From: Pieris napi
Taxonomy: Eukaryota; Arthropoda; Insecta; Lepidoptera; Pieridae
Assembly (NCBI RefSeq): GCF_905475465.1
Contig: NC_062252.1
Coordinates: forward strand, 8,246,001-8,310,000
Reading direction: 5' to 3'
DNA length: 64,000 bases
Below are positions 10,340 to 23,579 of this stretch, in pieces (position 1 is the stretch's first letter; each line of letters starts with the position of its first letter). The translations under genes were made by a program, and so were the position numbers. Under the pieces are notes generated by a model, which saw nothing but the letters and a program-made list of their open reading frames with translations, was not told the DNA's origin and did no database searches.

Positions 10340-12955
10340 AATAATGAAACGTTTTGATGACAATTCCTATGTTATGTATTACGTAGTACGTAAACGGCTT
10401 TCACTTTCATAATTCGAATTAAACGAGATTAAATTAAATTTGTATGCTTTGGAAAACCATAAAGCCTACCTTTGTTTTAGCCAGCGAGGCCAAACACAAT
10501 TTAAAAATTGGAAAAAATAGTCCACTTTGTGAATATTTTATAACAATTATCCCAAATTGGTAATTAGACGCACGGACATCTGCGAAGAGAAGAAATTAGG
10601 TTAATGAGAGGGAGTTTTCGGGACATCGGAGTTACATTAAGGTTTAATAACTTGAATGATTATGCGGAATCAATTTTCATTCCAATCAAAAAGCTACCAT
10701 AATAACTCGAAAATTGTTTTTAAAAAACCATTGTATATCGTTTGACATTAGTCAGTCGGTCTTGAGTCTCTATAAACTATTAGATTATGTTTGATGTACA
10801 TAAGTAATCCTTTTGACTTTTGTATGGGAATTGTGTGTATTCGAGAGACCAACCCTCGAATATACAGTGTTAATAAATACTGGTGAAATTAGGAAAATAG
10901 AACGCTACTAGTCGCATCTAGTCGAAGCTAGGATATTAGTATTATAGTTAGAAATTAAACTTATTTTTATTATTATTATAGTCGCATCATTCAATATACA
11001 AATGGTATTAGGAAATGGCTCAAAATCATCAAGGAATGGTTGAAATGGTATGCAAAAATAATATTCAAGCTTTAATAATGACTCTTAGCTTATACTGTTG
11101 CAAAATTTATATATTAATAATTTATCACATTACGTATACAGCGCACTTAACTTTATACGTTTTTTGTACTATGCTTTTTAGTCAGTATCGTACAGAAAAC
11201 AATCAATTCGGGAACGTTTTTCTAAGGTTGATTTAATAATAAAAAACAAACCAAAGTAATTAAATTAAGCAATGTTTAATAAAACGAGTGGATTTTTATA
11301 TGTTTTGAAAGCAAAAATACGTACAAAATCTTCTACAAGCAAATTGCGTCAAGAAATTATAGAAGTTGCTATTTATAGTTTCTAAAATTTAATAAATTTC
11401 AATTATTCAAAACTCCTACAATCGAATGACGTTAAATGAACAGAATTAAAGTTCTGTAATGTAATAAACTATGATTTTTCTAAATAATAGCTCAATTTAT
11501 GCGTATTTTATAAAATTATTTTAGCGAGAACACTAGAAACCGTCAACGAACAAAATGATCACATTCCCGGAATGACAAAAATAGATATTATATACAAATG
11601 TGTGGTTTACATATACCCCTACAATACTATTGATATTGTATGTATAAATATAGACATATAGTATAATATTATCTTTGGATTGTAACATAACTATATAATA
11701 TGAGGTTAATATTATTTTCGACTTTCCAGTACTTTACACCACATAATGGTAACTTTTAGGTACAAAGAGGCACTAGGTGGTCACGAAACGTTTTACTATA
11801 CTTGGGTACTGAGAAACGTTACGGCGCGTTATATGGGGGGGGCTCAATAATCTCCAAAAATTAAAATTGCGTGACGTAATACTTGAACGCTCCCATATCT
11901 AAAACCTCAAAAATCAATCAACAAGAGTGCGACCTATTTAGCCACAGCTTATATTAATGCAAATACTTACGTTTGTATACAAAAAGATTTTTGAATGAAG
12001 ATTACCGTCCGAAAGTGAAAAACGTATTCATTTCCCAAGATCCCGAAATGACGGATGGTTTTCGAAGTCTGACAATAAGGACCCGGGATTTTCACTAATG
12101 CTTTTATATGATGACGTCTGTATTTTACTAAAAGGAAACATTTTATTGTTATGATTATTCGACGTAAATTGAAAGAAAAATTCAGCGCACATAGTATAGG
12201 GTCTGTTGAGGTTTTAATTTAAATATATATTTGTGTTGATTGGAAGGCAACAAATTAAAACAAAAAAAAAAACTACTCGTACTAGTAAATAACATTATTT
12301 TGATATGAGCTCTCAAATGTGAGTGAATGTCGTAAATCACAGAACAGATTTTTATTTTTTTTTACTTATGTAACTTTAATGACGTTGTGGTGTATGACAT
12401 TTTCCTTTGAATAATTGTAATGTAGAGGGAGGGTAAAACTTTGTGAGTTTCTTGCCCGTACTTCTCAGAACAAGACCTCCTGGTAGTTTTGCGAACGGAT
12501 GGCGTAGTCTTGCTCTTTTGTAAACGTTTTTGACATTCATAAGCATGCCCTAAGACGCATCTAAATTGAATAATGAGCTGTTTTACCAATTTTTTTAATA
12601 TGAATTATTTATTTTTTATAATTTAATAACCATTTATTTATAACACACAAATATTTACAATATGACAGTATAATTGTAATAAAAATTGCACAGAGCAATA
12701 GGATTCACTGTTCGGGCGTTTCCTTAAAACCCGCTAGAGCCAATTAACAAATTTCTAATGTAATTGTGAACGAGATGGATTATTAGATAGCCTATGTCAG
12801 ACGACAGCCTGACGAAAAAGTTGTTATCCGTGTTTTTAGTTAATAATTTAATTTAAAATAATTAAATACACTGCACTTACATTAGTTTTAGTGAATGCAT
12901 GCTTTTACTTTAAGGCATTGCACTTTTTGTGGTATTTTTCAGAGTTTAATATAAC
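10340..12955. other. AT-rich DNA, no gene recognised
   Basis: Contains a short hairpin at about 10837-10862 (TATTCGAG...CTCGAATA) and a G-run (GGGGGGGG at about 11835) beside sequence that looks repeat-like (GCGTGACGTAATACTTGAAC) but that I cannot assign. ORFs at 11015-11236 and 12362-12589 have no family resemblance. Confidence 0.5.
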
Positions 12956-12958
12956 ATG

Positions 12959-13240
12959 TTAGCCTTGTGGCATCAGCGTGTGACTCTCATACTTGAGGTC
13001 GTAGATTCGATCCCCGGTTGTGCACCAATGGACTTTCTGTCTATGTGCGCATTTAACATTTGCTCGAACGGTGAAGGAAAACCTCGTGAGGAAACCGACA
13101 TGTCTTAGACCCAAAAAGTCGACGGCACTGTCACTGGAGGCTGATCACCTACTTGCCTATTAGATTTAAAAAGGATCATGAAACAGATTTAGAAATCTGA
13201 GGCCAAGACCTAAAGGGGTTGTAGCGCCACTGATTTATAT
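12959..13240 (+). mobile_element. SINE A, near full length
   Basis: A tRNA-derived short retroposon. The head has a decayed pol III box A (TAGCCTTGTGG) and an intact-looking box B region (GATTCGATCCCCGG). The body follows: TGTGCACCAATGGACTTTC, GCTCGAACGGTGAAGGAAAA, GACCCAAAAAGTCGACGG, CTGATCACCTACTTGCCTAT. The tail is AGACCTAAAGGGGTTGTAGC with GCCACTGATTT. SINEs do not encode protein and depend on a LINE reverse transcriptase. Confidence 0.85.
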
Positions 13241-13244
13241 ATTT

Positions 13245-13966
13245 TTTAATGTAACGTAAAGTGTTATACTGTTGTAAAGTATTCATTTACAACTTTTTTA
13301 TAACATACATTTACGTTATGACTTATGACCAAAATATGGCGTTAGATATAAAAAATTAAGCATTTTGTTTGTAAAGTTATATGTATTTAGAAATTTAGAC
13401 TGAACTTAAGCGTATTAAGTAAAACAATAATATTAGTATTAGATAACGCAGAATAGTCTACAATCTTATTGACGCTGTACTTTGATTTAGTTACTCGTTT
13501 GTGTTAAAACTCGCAACACTACCACACTATACAATACAGCCAACGCAAACTCAATACAGTAACCATTGCACATCTGACTAACGGATTGTTTTTTGATAGA
13601 AATATAGTTTCTACTAGTTTCGTTTTCTCGTATACAACTTTAGGTCACAAAGCGTGCAAAGCATGTTTTTCCCGCTATTCCTTAGGGCATTTCCCTGTCA
13701 TTTTCTCATGTAGGCAGCCGTGCCCTATCTAGTGTATACGTGCCTCATTAGAGAGGGGGCTTAATGACATTGGTCGAATTCCTTGAGTTTTCACGAGTAA
13801 GACGTTTTGATGAAATAGCTTATGTTACTGAGCTTTTTGTTACCTTCGAACACATTTTTAAATCTAGCTTAGTTATTTATTAAATTTATTATCAGAGTGC
13901 CTGTTGAAATGATGTCTTATAATGTAATAGATTCAAAATATACTAACATATTAAAATAAAAAAGCA
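13245..13966. other. AT-rich DNA, nothing recognised
   Basis: No gene recognised. The segment 13620-13760 is less AT-rich and may be an old repeat, but no partner is seen in the window. Confidence 0.45.
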
Positions 13967-14222
13967 TTTTTTTTTTCAAAGACAATTCACACCAATTGAC
14001 CTAGTCCCATGCTAAGCTGGTGTAGCTTGTGTTATGGGTACTAGGCAACGGATATACATACATATTATAGATAGATAGACATATAAATACATATTTAAAC
14101 ACCCAAGACCTAAGCACAACACCATTAATGCTCATCACATCGATGTTCGTCTCAGCCGGGGATCGAACCCAGGACCCATGGATTTGCAGTCAGGGGTACT
14201 AACCACTAGACCAATGAGTCGT
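13967..14222 (-). mobile_element. SINE B, full length
   Basis: On the minus strand: TCATTGGTCTAGTGGTTAGT (box A TGGTCTAGTGG), ACCCCTGACTGC, a box B (GGTTCGATCCCCGGCTGAGA), ACATCGATGTGATGAGCAT, AGGTCTTGGGTGTTTAAATA, a (TCTA)n-like stretch, GCATGGGACTAGGTCAATTG, GTGTGAATTGTC and an A-rich tail (seen as T-run at 13967). The head resembles a tRNA-Glu-type gene. Other copies: 32478, 33600, 50205. Confidence 0.85.
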
Positions 14223-14224
14223 CA

Positions 14225-15486
14225 TTAAGAGTTATTTGAGGTTCAACTACGTTTACGAATATGTGAGGTGTCTTTGGATGTCTTTTTTTTTTCGTGGGTT
14301 TAGCGTTACGCATACCCTCCCGCGGCACGGTTGCCTCGTGGTGAAGGGGTCTGTGGCACTTGCTGCTGTGCATACCCAATAAAACCCCACGGCGCCACCA
14401 GCAATCGCCCGAGGCAGAACACAGTAACAGCGCATTCTTCTGCATCCTGTCACTTTTTATAAAGCTGAATTTCTTTCTTCTACCGCTGAAGCACCAGAAA
14501 ATTTATAAAAAAAACTGTTTTTGTCATTTTGGAATACGGACTAAATACGCTATTTCTTCTGTCAATATTGCATAGTACGTTTTTCAACACGGTCAGATAG
14601 TTGGATGTAATAATAGTTTTAACTATATACATATCTATTGCTAGTTTATTTGTTCAGTATGAATTTTCGTCTGTCTCAGAACAATACATGCACCATCATC
14701 CACACACATTGTCAGGTATACTTATCACCTAAACTAATTTTGATAGCGATCTTAATTCAGGTTCCACGTGAATTCAAAGCGACATTAGCGCTAATGATGT
14801 CGAAATAACTAAAGTAAAATAGGCTTTCAAATTGATACACTTTGAGATTGAGCAGCCGATATTAATTATAAATTGTGCTATTATTATTCAAATATTTACC
14901 TAATGTCTTGTCTATAAAGAAAATATCAGGCCGAGGACAGCTTTCAACAGCGTGATCCTTTAAAAAAGAACAAGTTCTGACTTAGTTAGTTAGTTAGTTA
15001 CGTAACAGCTATGTTAGAAATCACCTTTCCCGTAATAAGTTTAGTGTAAAATTATCGTAGAAAGTGAATCTTCAAATTATTGTCATAAAAAAGAATTGTA
15101 TCATCACAACATAGAGATGTTCCAAGTGTGGGGAATAGTATCAGTTAGCTACGTTATAATAACTAAAAAGGAATAAGGTACTCTATTGCGACCGATTTAA
15201 TAACTTTGAAGGCTAAATAATTTCTGATCAACCCTAAATAATATCACAATTCAAGCCAGTTTTTCCTTTATATGTTCGGCTAAAAAGGCTTAAGCCGCAT
15301 TTTACCCAACATCAGGACCACCTGGTGGTCTAACGTCTATCCAGTTATGTATGTAAAAACGCGTACAAAGTATCTCTTTTTTGATACAAGCCTCCGTCTA
15401 TATATTTTTTTCGATAGTTCCAAGCCATTTAAATTGTGTTATAGGCATCGCCTGCCCTCCGATAGGTCGCATCACATTTAACATCA
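14225..15486. other. AT-rich DNA, nothing recognised
   Basis: Holds a short (TTAG)n run near 14985-15000 and overlapping short ORFs near 14206-14575 on both strands in a locally GC-richer patch. None shows a protein family motif. Confidence 0.45.
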
Positions 15487-15644
15487 GCCTTGCGATTCTG
15501 TAACTCACTTTTCGAACTTACACAGCGGTTTGCCTTATCAGAATGCCAAATCGTAAAATGACTGCTTCACGACTGATTTGAGCGCGACCGCCGCTACGAT
15601 AACCGCTGTGAGAGTTCGAAAAGTGAGTTACAGAATCGCAAGGC
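15487..15644. mobile_element. Palindromic MITE, copy 3
   Basis: GCCTTGCGATTCTGTAACTC to GAGTTACAGAATCGCAAGGC. The left stem is mostly deleted; the right stem (ACTGCTTCACGACTGATTTG onwards) is retained. Confidence 0.8.
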
Positions 15645-15649
15645 AGGTC

Positions 15650-16611
15650 ATAAAAAGACGCGTACAAAGTTGTTTGATATAAGCCTCCGTCTATATATTT
15701 TTTAGCGATAGCTCCAAGCCATTTAAATTGTGTAACTTACCTTATCGTAAATACAGCCTGTTAAGCTGAAGATAAGATATTCATGTCTGTCGTGTGGGAC
15801 CGAGTTGGTACAGAGTTTAATTATCTAAGTTTAAGACGAGCCCAGGAACTAATTGCTAAACATAATAATCTTGTTATGCTGGTTGACCTTTCTTCTAGGA
15901 TAACCCTGGAAGCACTTAAAATTAAACAGGTTAAAAAGGGAGGGATTAAAATAATTTGTTTTTGATCACAAAAAGTAATTGTCTTGTCATCATAATTTTA
16001 TAGAAAGAGAAGTGAAAACGGTTTATTACACTAATTTAGTTTTTATGCCTATTGAGGTAAGTTATTACGTAGATCTAATTTGAAATTAAGTTCGGTGTTC
16101 AATTATCTTTAATAGATCACAGCAAGAGCTTATGACAAACAAAAAAATAGGGGTAGTGGGGTTGCAACGTTGAACTAACAAAAACTGGCACTTGAGATAT
16201 TGAAGTCCTTAAAACTAAATGACAAATGAATCGCAAAATATGTCTCTAAGCGCAAATCTCAAAGACGGCTGGTATTCCAGTATTTTTTTATTCCTTGAAG
16301 TCAGAGATGTATGGAGAGAAAGATTCGAAATTTTTATTAAGGTAGCATAGCAAAATGTTCCATTTGTTGGTATGAACTAAAAAGGTAGACTAAGTAAAGA
16401 AATATATTGAGGCGTAACGAAGGTCGCGTGGGCAGCTGCTAAGTAATATAAGTGACGTTGACATGTTTACATTCCTGGGAACGGGATTATCTTTAAATTT
16501 ATGGATGTGAGAAAAACTAATGAGGTTACAACCAAAACTGAAATTCTAGAATTTACAAATGGAAGTTTAGCTAATCGTTATCATTCTTAACTAAAATATA
16601 TATGTTAACTA
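15650..16611. other. AT-rich DNA with a local duplicated segment
   Basis: GCCTCCGTCTATATATTTTT with CCAAGCCATTTAAATTGTGT occurs at 15391-15441 and again at 15683-15732, one on each side of MITE copy 3, each preceded by an ACGCGTACAAAGT word (15359 and 15659). This is a direct duplication of about 80 bp. Otherwise nothing recognised. Confidence 0.5.
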
Positions 16612-16690
16612 GTAGACTCGGCCAAGCGTTGCTGTGGCTAAGGTTTTTGTTACATAACATAGTAGTAAACTATTCAAGGGTAACAGTGGG
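16612..16690 (-). mobile_element. Possible Helitron-like 3' end
   Basis: ACTAGTAGACTCGGCCAAGC at 16612 resembles the reverse complement of Helitron-like 3' ends elsewhere here (CTAG then a GC-rich stretch). The body cannot be followed with certainty. Confidence 0.3.
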
Positions 16691-16757
16691 AGATCACCAG
16701 TGATGGGGACCACCATGCTTTTTTGGTGGTTATGCCATTAAATTAGATAAATAGAGC

Positions 16758-16890
16758 AGTGTTGGCCTAGTGGCTTCAGCGTGCGACTCTCATCTCTGAA
16801 GTAGTAGGTTCGATCCCCGGCTGTGCACCAATGGACTTTCTTTCTATGTGCGCTAAAAAGGTTGTAGCGACACTGATTTATTTATTTTAT
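16758..16890 (+). mobile_element. SINE A, internally deleted
   Basis: A good head (TGGCCTAGTGGCTTCAGCGT, box B GGTTCGATCCCCGG, TGTGCACCAATGGACTTTC) jumps from CTATGTGCGC directly to TAAAAAGGTTGTAGCGAC, the extreme 3' end. About 170 bp of body is missing compared with the copy at 12959. Confidence 0.8.
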
Positions 16891-16894
16891 TTTG

Positions 16895-19445
16895 ATGTAA
16901 AAATGAGCAGTGATGTGCGAGCAACTCTCAACACTTGTACGTCCGAATTACACCGGTGACAATAGATTTTCCTTTCAATGTGCGTAATTAATATTTGCCC
17001 CTACGATAATGCAACATTTTACTTATAAATCAACATCATGAGTTAAGCACAGAAGGTTGATACAAAGAACAAAAGAATAATCAAAATGCAAACTAAATTT
17101 CCAAACACTGAACTGAATTATCAATTCTCAAGACTATGACAGTCTATACCGAACACAAAACCTTAATTACAATTAAAAGAGATAAATTCGATATTTTGGA
17201 ACAAACAAGTCAAACAAAGCTTTATTATTTCCTTTCCCCCATAATCACTCCATTAATTCATATGATTCAGCCTAGTAAGCGATGTTTCATCTCTTTCATT
17301 GATTTAGCACAAGGAAGACGCCGCGATGTCTCACTGCAAATATTTGTTTGCCGAAGTCGGTCAAAGAACATCTATATAGGGTACGGGGCAAACTGAATGT
17401 GTGATATATATTAAAAAATAAAATATTTATTTAACCAATATCACATACGAAGTATATATTACGTATGCATCAATAATTTTGTAAGGGATATAAAATATTA
17501 CTAATTTAACGAAAAAACTTTCAATTTCGTACATAATGGTTATATCTACATATTGTATATTAATTATAGCATTATATGATGTGTGTAAATACTTTAGTAT
17601 TCAAAAAAAATAATAAATAAGATAAGGCAGCTATTATTATAGATTTTTACCATTCAACGTCAATACATAAACGCAATATATGGGTTTATCGTTAACTAAA
17701 TATGTACAATAAAGTAAATAATTGTATTAAACAGGCAGATTCACTGAATTTTTCTTCACAAAGTGGTTGAAATATAAATAATATTGTGAGTGAACTTTGT
17801 TATTAGTTACTAGACCATAAAAGTACATAGCCGGGGAGAAGTTTATGATTATTTTTTAATGATTGTAGGTATTATAAGTAGTTCTGATGTTGTTATGTTG
17901 CTATGATGGCTTTTCTTGGGACGTTGATTAAATAACACCAGGAATTAATTTATTTATAAAAACTTGCCAACGCTCGATACACATACATTGGTACAAGAAC
18001 AATAAAATACAATTTTTAATGTGACAAGCACTTATAAGCAAACATAACATACTGCATTCACGAAGAGATAATGAAATTAAATAAAACAATTTAACTATAA
18101 AAATAAACGAAAATCGATTTTAAAGCGTGTAGCTATGGAAATCCAGACCCAGCTCGTTTATCAGAATGGTCAATCTGGATATCGGTGAGTTTTGGCCAAA
18201 ACGCTTTCTCCTGAAAGGGACAAATGGAATCATGGGATGCCTGAATCTAGAGGGTATACGAAATTTAAGTTTTGTTAAAAACAATTAATTTTCTACGATT
18301 CTCATCTTAAAATACGAATGAATAATTCTAGATATCGGTTAAATCCGCAATAAATTAAGTTAATCGTGAACTATAAGTAGTCGCGGCGGAGGACTTATTT
18401 TTATATAATATAAAACTTATACATTTGCTTTCGCTGTAGTTTATGTAAGCGTTACCAAGCTTTAGAAGTTTCCTCTAGAATTCAATCATATATCGCTTAT
18501 CGTTAAGCCACCGTTCGTAAGAAACGTTTTTACCTTGACATACTTTGCATATTGCTACCACAAAACACATTTCATTGACAATATTCTATGATATTAGTAT
18601 AGACTAATTTGCCCGCGTGGATCATATAGAGTCAAGGTTAAGCGAGATTCCATTTAAAAAAATATATATATTAGAACTATCTCGATAAAACTGAAATTTT
18701 CTAAGAATGTAAAGCAAAGAATGTAAGCTTTTCGCAAAGAAGCAATTTTAGATTTAAATGAACGCTAATAAATTCACGAAATGGCACGTCGGCAGCATTT
18801 TATTTGAGTTTTCGTGACACGCCGAATGTAATTACGTTTAAGGTCTATTTCATGCTGGTGCAAACGTTCCGTTATACGTTTCTAAATACTTAGCATTTGT
18901 ACAAGCATTTTAACAGGTTTGTAGAAGAAGAGAAGAGGCAGGTGAGCTGTTCCTCCAAACTCAAGAGATCTTCGACCAGCCGAACTAACTGGCTACCTCG
19001 AAAACTCAGTGGATGTTGTCGTTGATGGTTTATTCTCGCTATACGAAAAACTTTAATAAATCAGGAAATATAATAATTTTAAATAGGTGATCACCCTTCT
19101 GTGGCTAATAATCTTAAACATTTGGATATTTAACTCAATTGAACCTGTGTTTGAATACAATTATTTAACACAATTATAGATTAAATTTACTTCCTATTAA
19201 AATATTAGAAAAATTCTAGGTGCTCGCTAATGTCCCATTATTAACTAAGGTAGGGATTATTACTACTAAACTTACGTAGTTTAGGTTCTTAATTTACCAT
19301 AACATTACATAAGCCTGTTTCAGTAAAAAGACAATATTCAATTGTTTACGCATGAAATAGATCTGAATAGAACTTAAACGGAGATGAACGGGAATCTTCT
19401 AAATTTCTAACATTCGACGTTTCGCGCTTAAATCAAATCCAAATT
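16895..19445. other. AT-rich DNA, nothing recognised
   Basis: A faint SINE A-like trace near 16960-17010 (TTTCAATGTGCGTAATTAAT) is too degraded to call. The ORF at 17136-17396 shows no family motif. Confidence 0.5.
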
Positions 19446-19447
19446 TA

Positions 19448-19580
19448 TTTAATCACTGAACGTCAATATTAAAAAGGAAGATCTTAATTGACGTATACCA
19501 CCAGTTCTCACATCACGGGTGTAAATCGAGCAAGAAGAACTGGCTAGAAACTCTCCGCTACTTTGAATGCTAATTTTTGG
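19448..19580 (-). repeat. Interspersed repeat type D
   Basis: CACCAGTTCTCACATCACGG and AGAAGAACTGGCTAGAAACT with CTCTCCGCTACTTT: a minus-oriented copy of the repeat described at 10178, with part of its tail (TTGACGTCAATT-like words) to the left. Confidence 0.55.
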
Positions 19581-20268
19581 TTTACATGGAAATTGTAAGG
19601 AACTGCAACTTGAATGTTTTAATAGCAAGGAAAGCTTTGACACAAAATTATGTCAACCATGATGAATGAAGTACATTGATAATTTTTCATTGTCATGTAA
19701 TTAAATTCTGTTTTTTTTTTACACTAAAAATATTTGGCACCTTCTTATTTTATAAAAAAAAAACTACGTGAAGATTTGTAATTGGCCCACAATGTTATAT
19801 ATATATTATATATACATCTATTTCCGTATTTTGCTGTGAACCTTCTGAATAAATAAAAAAAATACAAAAATATTTAAATCCATGAAGAATCAATCAATGA
19901 AACCGATACGAATAAGGGGCCTTCACGAAAATAGCAATTCCCAGACAGGTCGGCAACACACCCGCTTGCCCCCAGCAGGTGTCAACGTAATCCGTAAAGT
20001 ATTTGATAGAGTCGACCTTTGCGATATCCAAATGTGCCAACAAAGCTACTACATATGTAAAAACGCTTTTTGAATGGACTAAAATACTGCGCATTTTTCA
20101 TTGGCAGTTATCGGCGTAAATCGCAGTGATCGTAGAAGATTAATGTGTTTTTCAACGGAAACATTTGATGCAAACTGGACCAATTTAGACTTCCTTTATT
20201 TGTTTGATAAACATACCAATATACATAGATTATTTTTAGTATCATTCTGTCATATAGGTAACTTAATA

Positions 20269-20577
20269 TCTAATATATAAAATTCTCGTGTCGCGGTGTT
20301 TGTAGTTAAACTCCTCCGAAACGACTTGACCGATTATCATGAAATATTGTATGCATATTGGGTATGTCTGAGAATCGGATAACATCTATTTTTCATCCCC
20401 CTAAATGTTCAGGGTAGTCCACCCCTAAATTATTATTTTTTAATTTTTAGATAATTTTTTTTATGATACAGCATTAAAAATACATACAACCCCTAATTTT
20501 CACCCGTCTACGATCAACCCCTTTTTTTTTATTATAAATGATAAACACGGCAAAACGACATTTGCCGGATCAGCTAG
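20269..20577 (+). mobile_element. Helitron-like non-autonomous element, intact ends
   Basis: Starts TCTAATATATAAAATTCTCG with GTGTCGCGGTGTTTG; ends CATTTGCCGGATCAGCTAG. The base before the TC start is A and the base after CTAG is T, the expected Helitron target. The 309 bp interior includes TCCGAAACGACTTGACCGAT and ATTTTTCATCCCCCTAAAT. No Rep/helicase coding. The same subfamily lies inverted at 44474 and, more diverged, at 29815. Confidence 0.8.
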
Positions 20578-20624
20578 TAAAATTATAAACGTCAGTAAAA
20601 ACAATTATTGCTTCTAAATTTACA

Positions 20625-20700
20625 TTTACTGCCAGTTCTCACATCAAGGGCGAGAAAGAGAACTGGCAATAAACTCACCGTCACTTTTACAATCGCCAAG
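20625..20700 (-). repeat. Interspersed repeat type D, short
   Basis: TACTGCCAGTTCTCACATCA then GAGAACTGGCAATAAACTCA and CCGTCACTTTTA: core of the type D repeat, minus orientation. Confidence 0.55.
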
Positions 20701-20704
20701 GTTT

Positions 20705-23202
20705 GTTTAACTACGGTAGATTCCCTCTGCCCCACCTGGGGGTCAGAGGTAAGTATAAGTCTATTATTAGTTTCATACTACATCTTTTTTCGCAAAGCCT
20801 CTTCCTTTAGATATACACAAAAACAAAATAGTATGAGGTTTTTAGGAAAATTCCCCAATAGGCACTGATCTCTCATATTTGATTTTTCTTTCGTTAAACA
20901 AACGCAAAATCAAGTGAATGCGTAAAGTAATGAACTATATATAATATAGAGTCAAGTAATGCAACGAAATTTCATTTGTTTACAAATCTAAAATGTATAA
21001 ACCGTAAAAATCAAAGAATAAGCTTTTATTAAATAATAGCTATTAAATAACTTACATGACTGACATTATAACGTAATCTATTTTAAATTGTTGGTTATAG
21101 ATATACAACTGTTTTAAAATTTAATTTAAGGTTTATTATACCAGAACGGGTTTTAATTGGTCGTTTTCTTCATACTATGAACTGTATTGGGGGAAATAGA
21201 AAATTTTCAAAATTCCTCATAGAATGTGCGTAATTAATTCTTGATCGGTAATGGAAAAATAGCGGCCTTAAATTTAAGTAGTAGACACAGTATATTCGTA
21301 GGAAATCTTTACATCTACTTGCCTCAAAAATACTATAAGAAAAGAGTATTGAAAAAGAGATGTTTCTACCCCGTTTCTATATTATGAGGGCCTCATACTA
21401 AACGTTCGTTGTAGCCAATCTGGAGTCGATGTTAAACCTACTGCAAGACCAGGTTGATCACATGTATTTTTTTCTATTCTTGCCTAGATATAAGAGATAA
21501 TCTTAATCTTTGATCTTCATTTTCTTCTCACATTTTTAAGCCTTAAAGAGGTAAAATTTCTTATGTCACAATTTGTTGTGGAAAATTAGATAAAAAAATT
21601 CAAGTGTATGTCATTTGGATTTCTAAAACTGCCCGGTTGTTGTCAATAGTCAGGAATAAATGATTATAATGTTTTGTCAGGTTTACTGAACTATCAACGT
21701 ACTTACAGTATTATTTAAATAATTAAGTAAAATCTAATTAAATAATCTTTAGGTGACGGTCTAATAAAAAGTAAAACAATTTCTTCTCTATGAATCACCT
21801 ACGTTAGCTTGTCAACTGTCACTGTCAACAGTGCTAAATACTAGATTGTGACTTACGACATATATCTGAATACGGTCATTAAATATAATCTGTGAAAATT
21901 ACATAATAAACATTAGTTTACAAGTTTGAATATTAAATGTTACTTATTTCTATATGAATCTTATAAATATTAAAAACGTCGTATATAGAGTGCCTAAGCT
22001 CGTTCACCTCTAGTTTGATATTCAAATTACTTACTGAATAAATTAAAAGTTCCACGGTTCACCTCACTACTAATTTCTTTGTGAAGTTAGAGTTGCATGG
22101 AATTACTAAGTCACTTCATAACAATTTGTCTTGATGACACTATTTATTTAACATCTACTTAATGTTTAGTTTTCTCAACTTCTGGATAGAGATAAGAAAT
22201 GATTGTGGTTTATGGAGGATTGGCTTGTCCTTGCCAGTCGATTTGCACTTTGTATGCACGTTTCAGGAATGTCATCGCATTGGTTGTAGCTGTAGAAAGC
22301 AGGTGTCGCTACTGGTTTGAAAATGGCGTTTTTATTTTACGGTAGCGTGCTCTGAGTCTTTGACACGTCTTGTCTAGCGATCTATGACATGCCGGTATCC
22401 GCACAATGTTTAACCTCACTAGCTGGCTGAGAGGGCTGGAAACTAGGGCGGCAGATTTTTGGGCCGGAAAATTTGGTTTTTTTTTGCCACCATCTAGAAA
22501 TCAATAAGATTTCTGCATGACGGTTTTCCAATGTTTTACAGATTTCTATCTGCAACAAGTTTTTCCGATGACTTTCCCCTCTCACTTTTGTAGCAAACTT
22601 CCATATTATAGAGGAGGCTGCGAACTGGAAGGTTTGTGTACACTTAAAAAACCCAATAACCTTATTTTACGTGCAATTTCAACGAAATTGTTGTATTGTA
22701 AAACTAATCTTGGAGGTGACAATTGTTGTAGGGGTGGTGAAAACTTCACAGCCTATTTATAATACCACCACTACCTCACCGTACGGAAAGAAAAATCTAG
22801 AAGTTCCCAGCCGGAGTTGTAACGCGAGGGTATTAGTTTAAACGTAAGCTACAACTAACTATCTTAACTGCTATTTCCGTGATAATTGTGTAGAAAATTA
22901 ATAGTTAAAGTGCGCGAGGTACCAAGCGCACATAACAAGTTGAGAGGACCTATTTTAGAGGTATTATGGTTATTAAGCCCATTAGCTTGTCGGTAAAGGG
23001 AATAACCCTTGGGATATGACTGATCTACATCTTAATTCTCGTGTATTTCAGAGGTGTAGCTTCCGGGGTTTTACTTACATTAAGCAATTTATAAAGGTAA
23101 TTTAATTGATACAAGTAATGATGTTTGTTAATTGAACCTTTTTTATATAAAAACTAAAAAAATATCTGTTGCTTTCTTTGATGGCTTCAGCTTTCGATCC
23201 CA
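20705..23202. other. AT-rich DNA, no gene recognised
   Basis: The segment 22370-22640 is somewhat less AT-rich and has ORFs on both strands, but I see no protein family in it. The rest is plain AT-rich sequence. Confidence 0.5.
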
Positions 23203-23446
23203 GCCCTGCGAGTCTGTAACTCACTTTTCGAACTCACACAGCGGTTTTCGCATCGGCGGTCGCTCTCAAATCAGTCGTGAAGCAGTCATTTTATGATTTG
23301 GCATTCTAAAAAACAATAAACTACAAGCTCCCACCTTTTCAGAATGCCAAATCATAAAATGACTGCTTCACGACTGATTTGAGAGCGACCGCCGATGCGA
23401 AAACAGCTGTGTGAGTTCGAAAAGTGAGTTACAGAATCGTAGGGCT
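23203..23446. mobile_element. Palindromic MITE, copy 4, full length
   Basis: The most complete copy: two arms of about 105 bp, each reading GCCCTGCGA(T/G)TCTGTAACTC, ACTTTTCGAACTCACACAGC, GGTTTTCGCATCGGCGGTCG, CTCTCAAATCAGTCGTGAAG and CAGTCATTTTATGATTTGGC, joined by a short centre containing AACAATAAACTACAAGCTCC. Arms match almost perfectly, so it can fold as one long hairpin. Confidence 0.88.
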
Positions 23447-23449
23447 GGT

Positions 23450-23575
23450 ACCAATGGACTTTATGTGCGCATTTAACGTTCTATGAAACGTGAGGAATCG
23501 TGAGTAATCCGGCTTGCCTTAGACCCAAAAGATTCATAGATTTATAAATGATCATGAAACAGATACAGAAATGTG
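23450..23575 (+). mobile_element. SINE A fragment
   Basis: Begins at ACCAATGGACTTTATGTGCG immediately after MITE copy 4 and runs through GGCTTGCCTTAGACCCAAAA to TGATCATGAAACAGATACAG. The head is absent; the MITE abuts the point where it should be. Confidence 0.65.
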
Positions 23576-23579
23576 TGTC

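Noticed and set aside
13967..14222. tRNA gene (boxes A and B with cloverleaf-like head)
   Set aside because: The head continues into a conserved non-tRNA body shared with three other loci, so it is a SINE; the same applies to the SINE A heads.
23203..23446. Rho-independent terminator or microRNA precursor
   Set aside because: The hairpin is a multi-copy MITE with defined ends; although such hairpins can be processed, nothing here indicates it.
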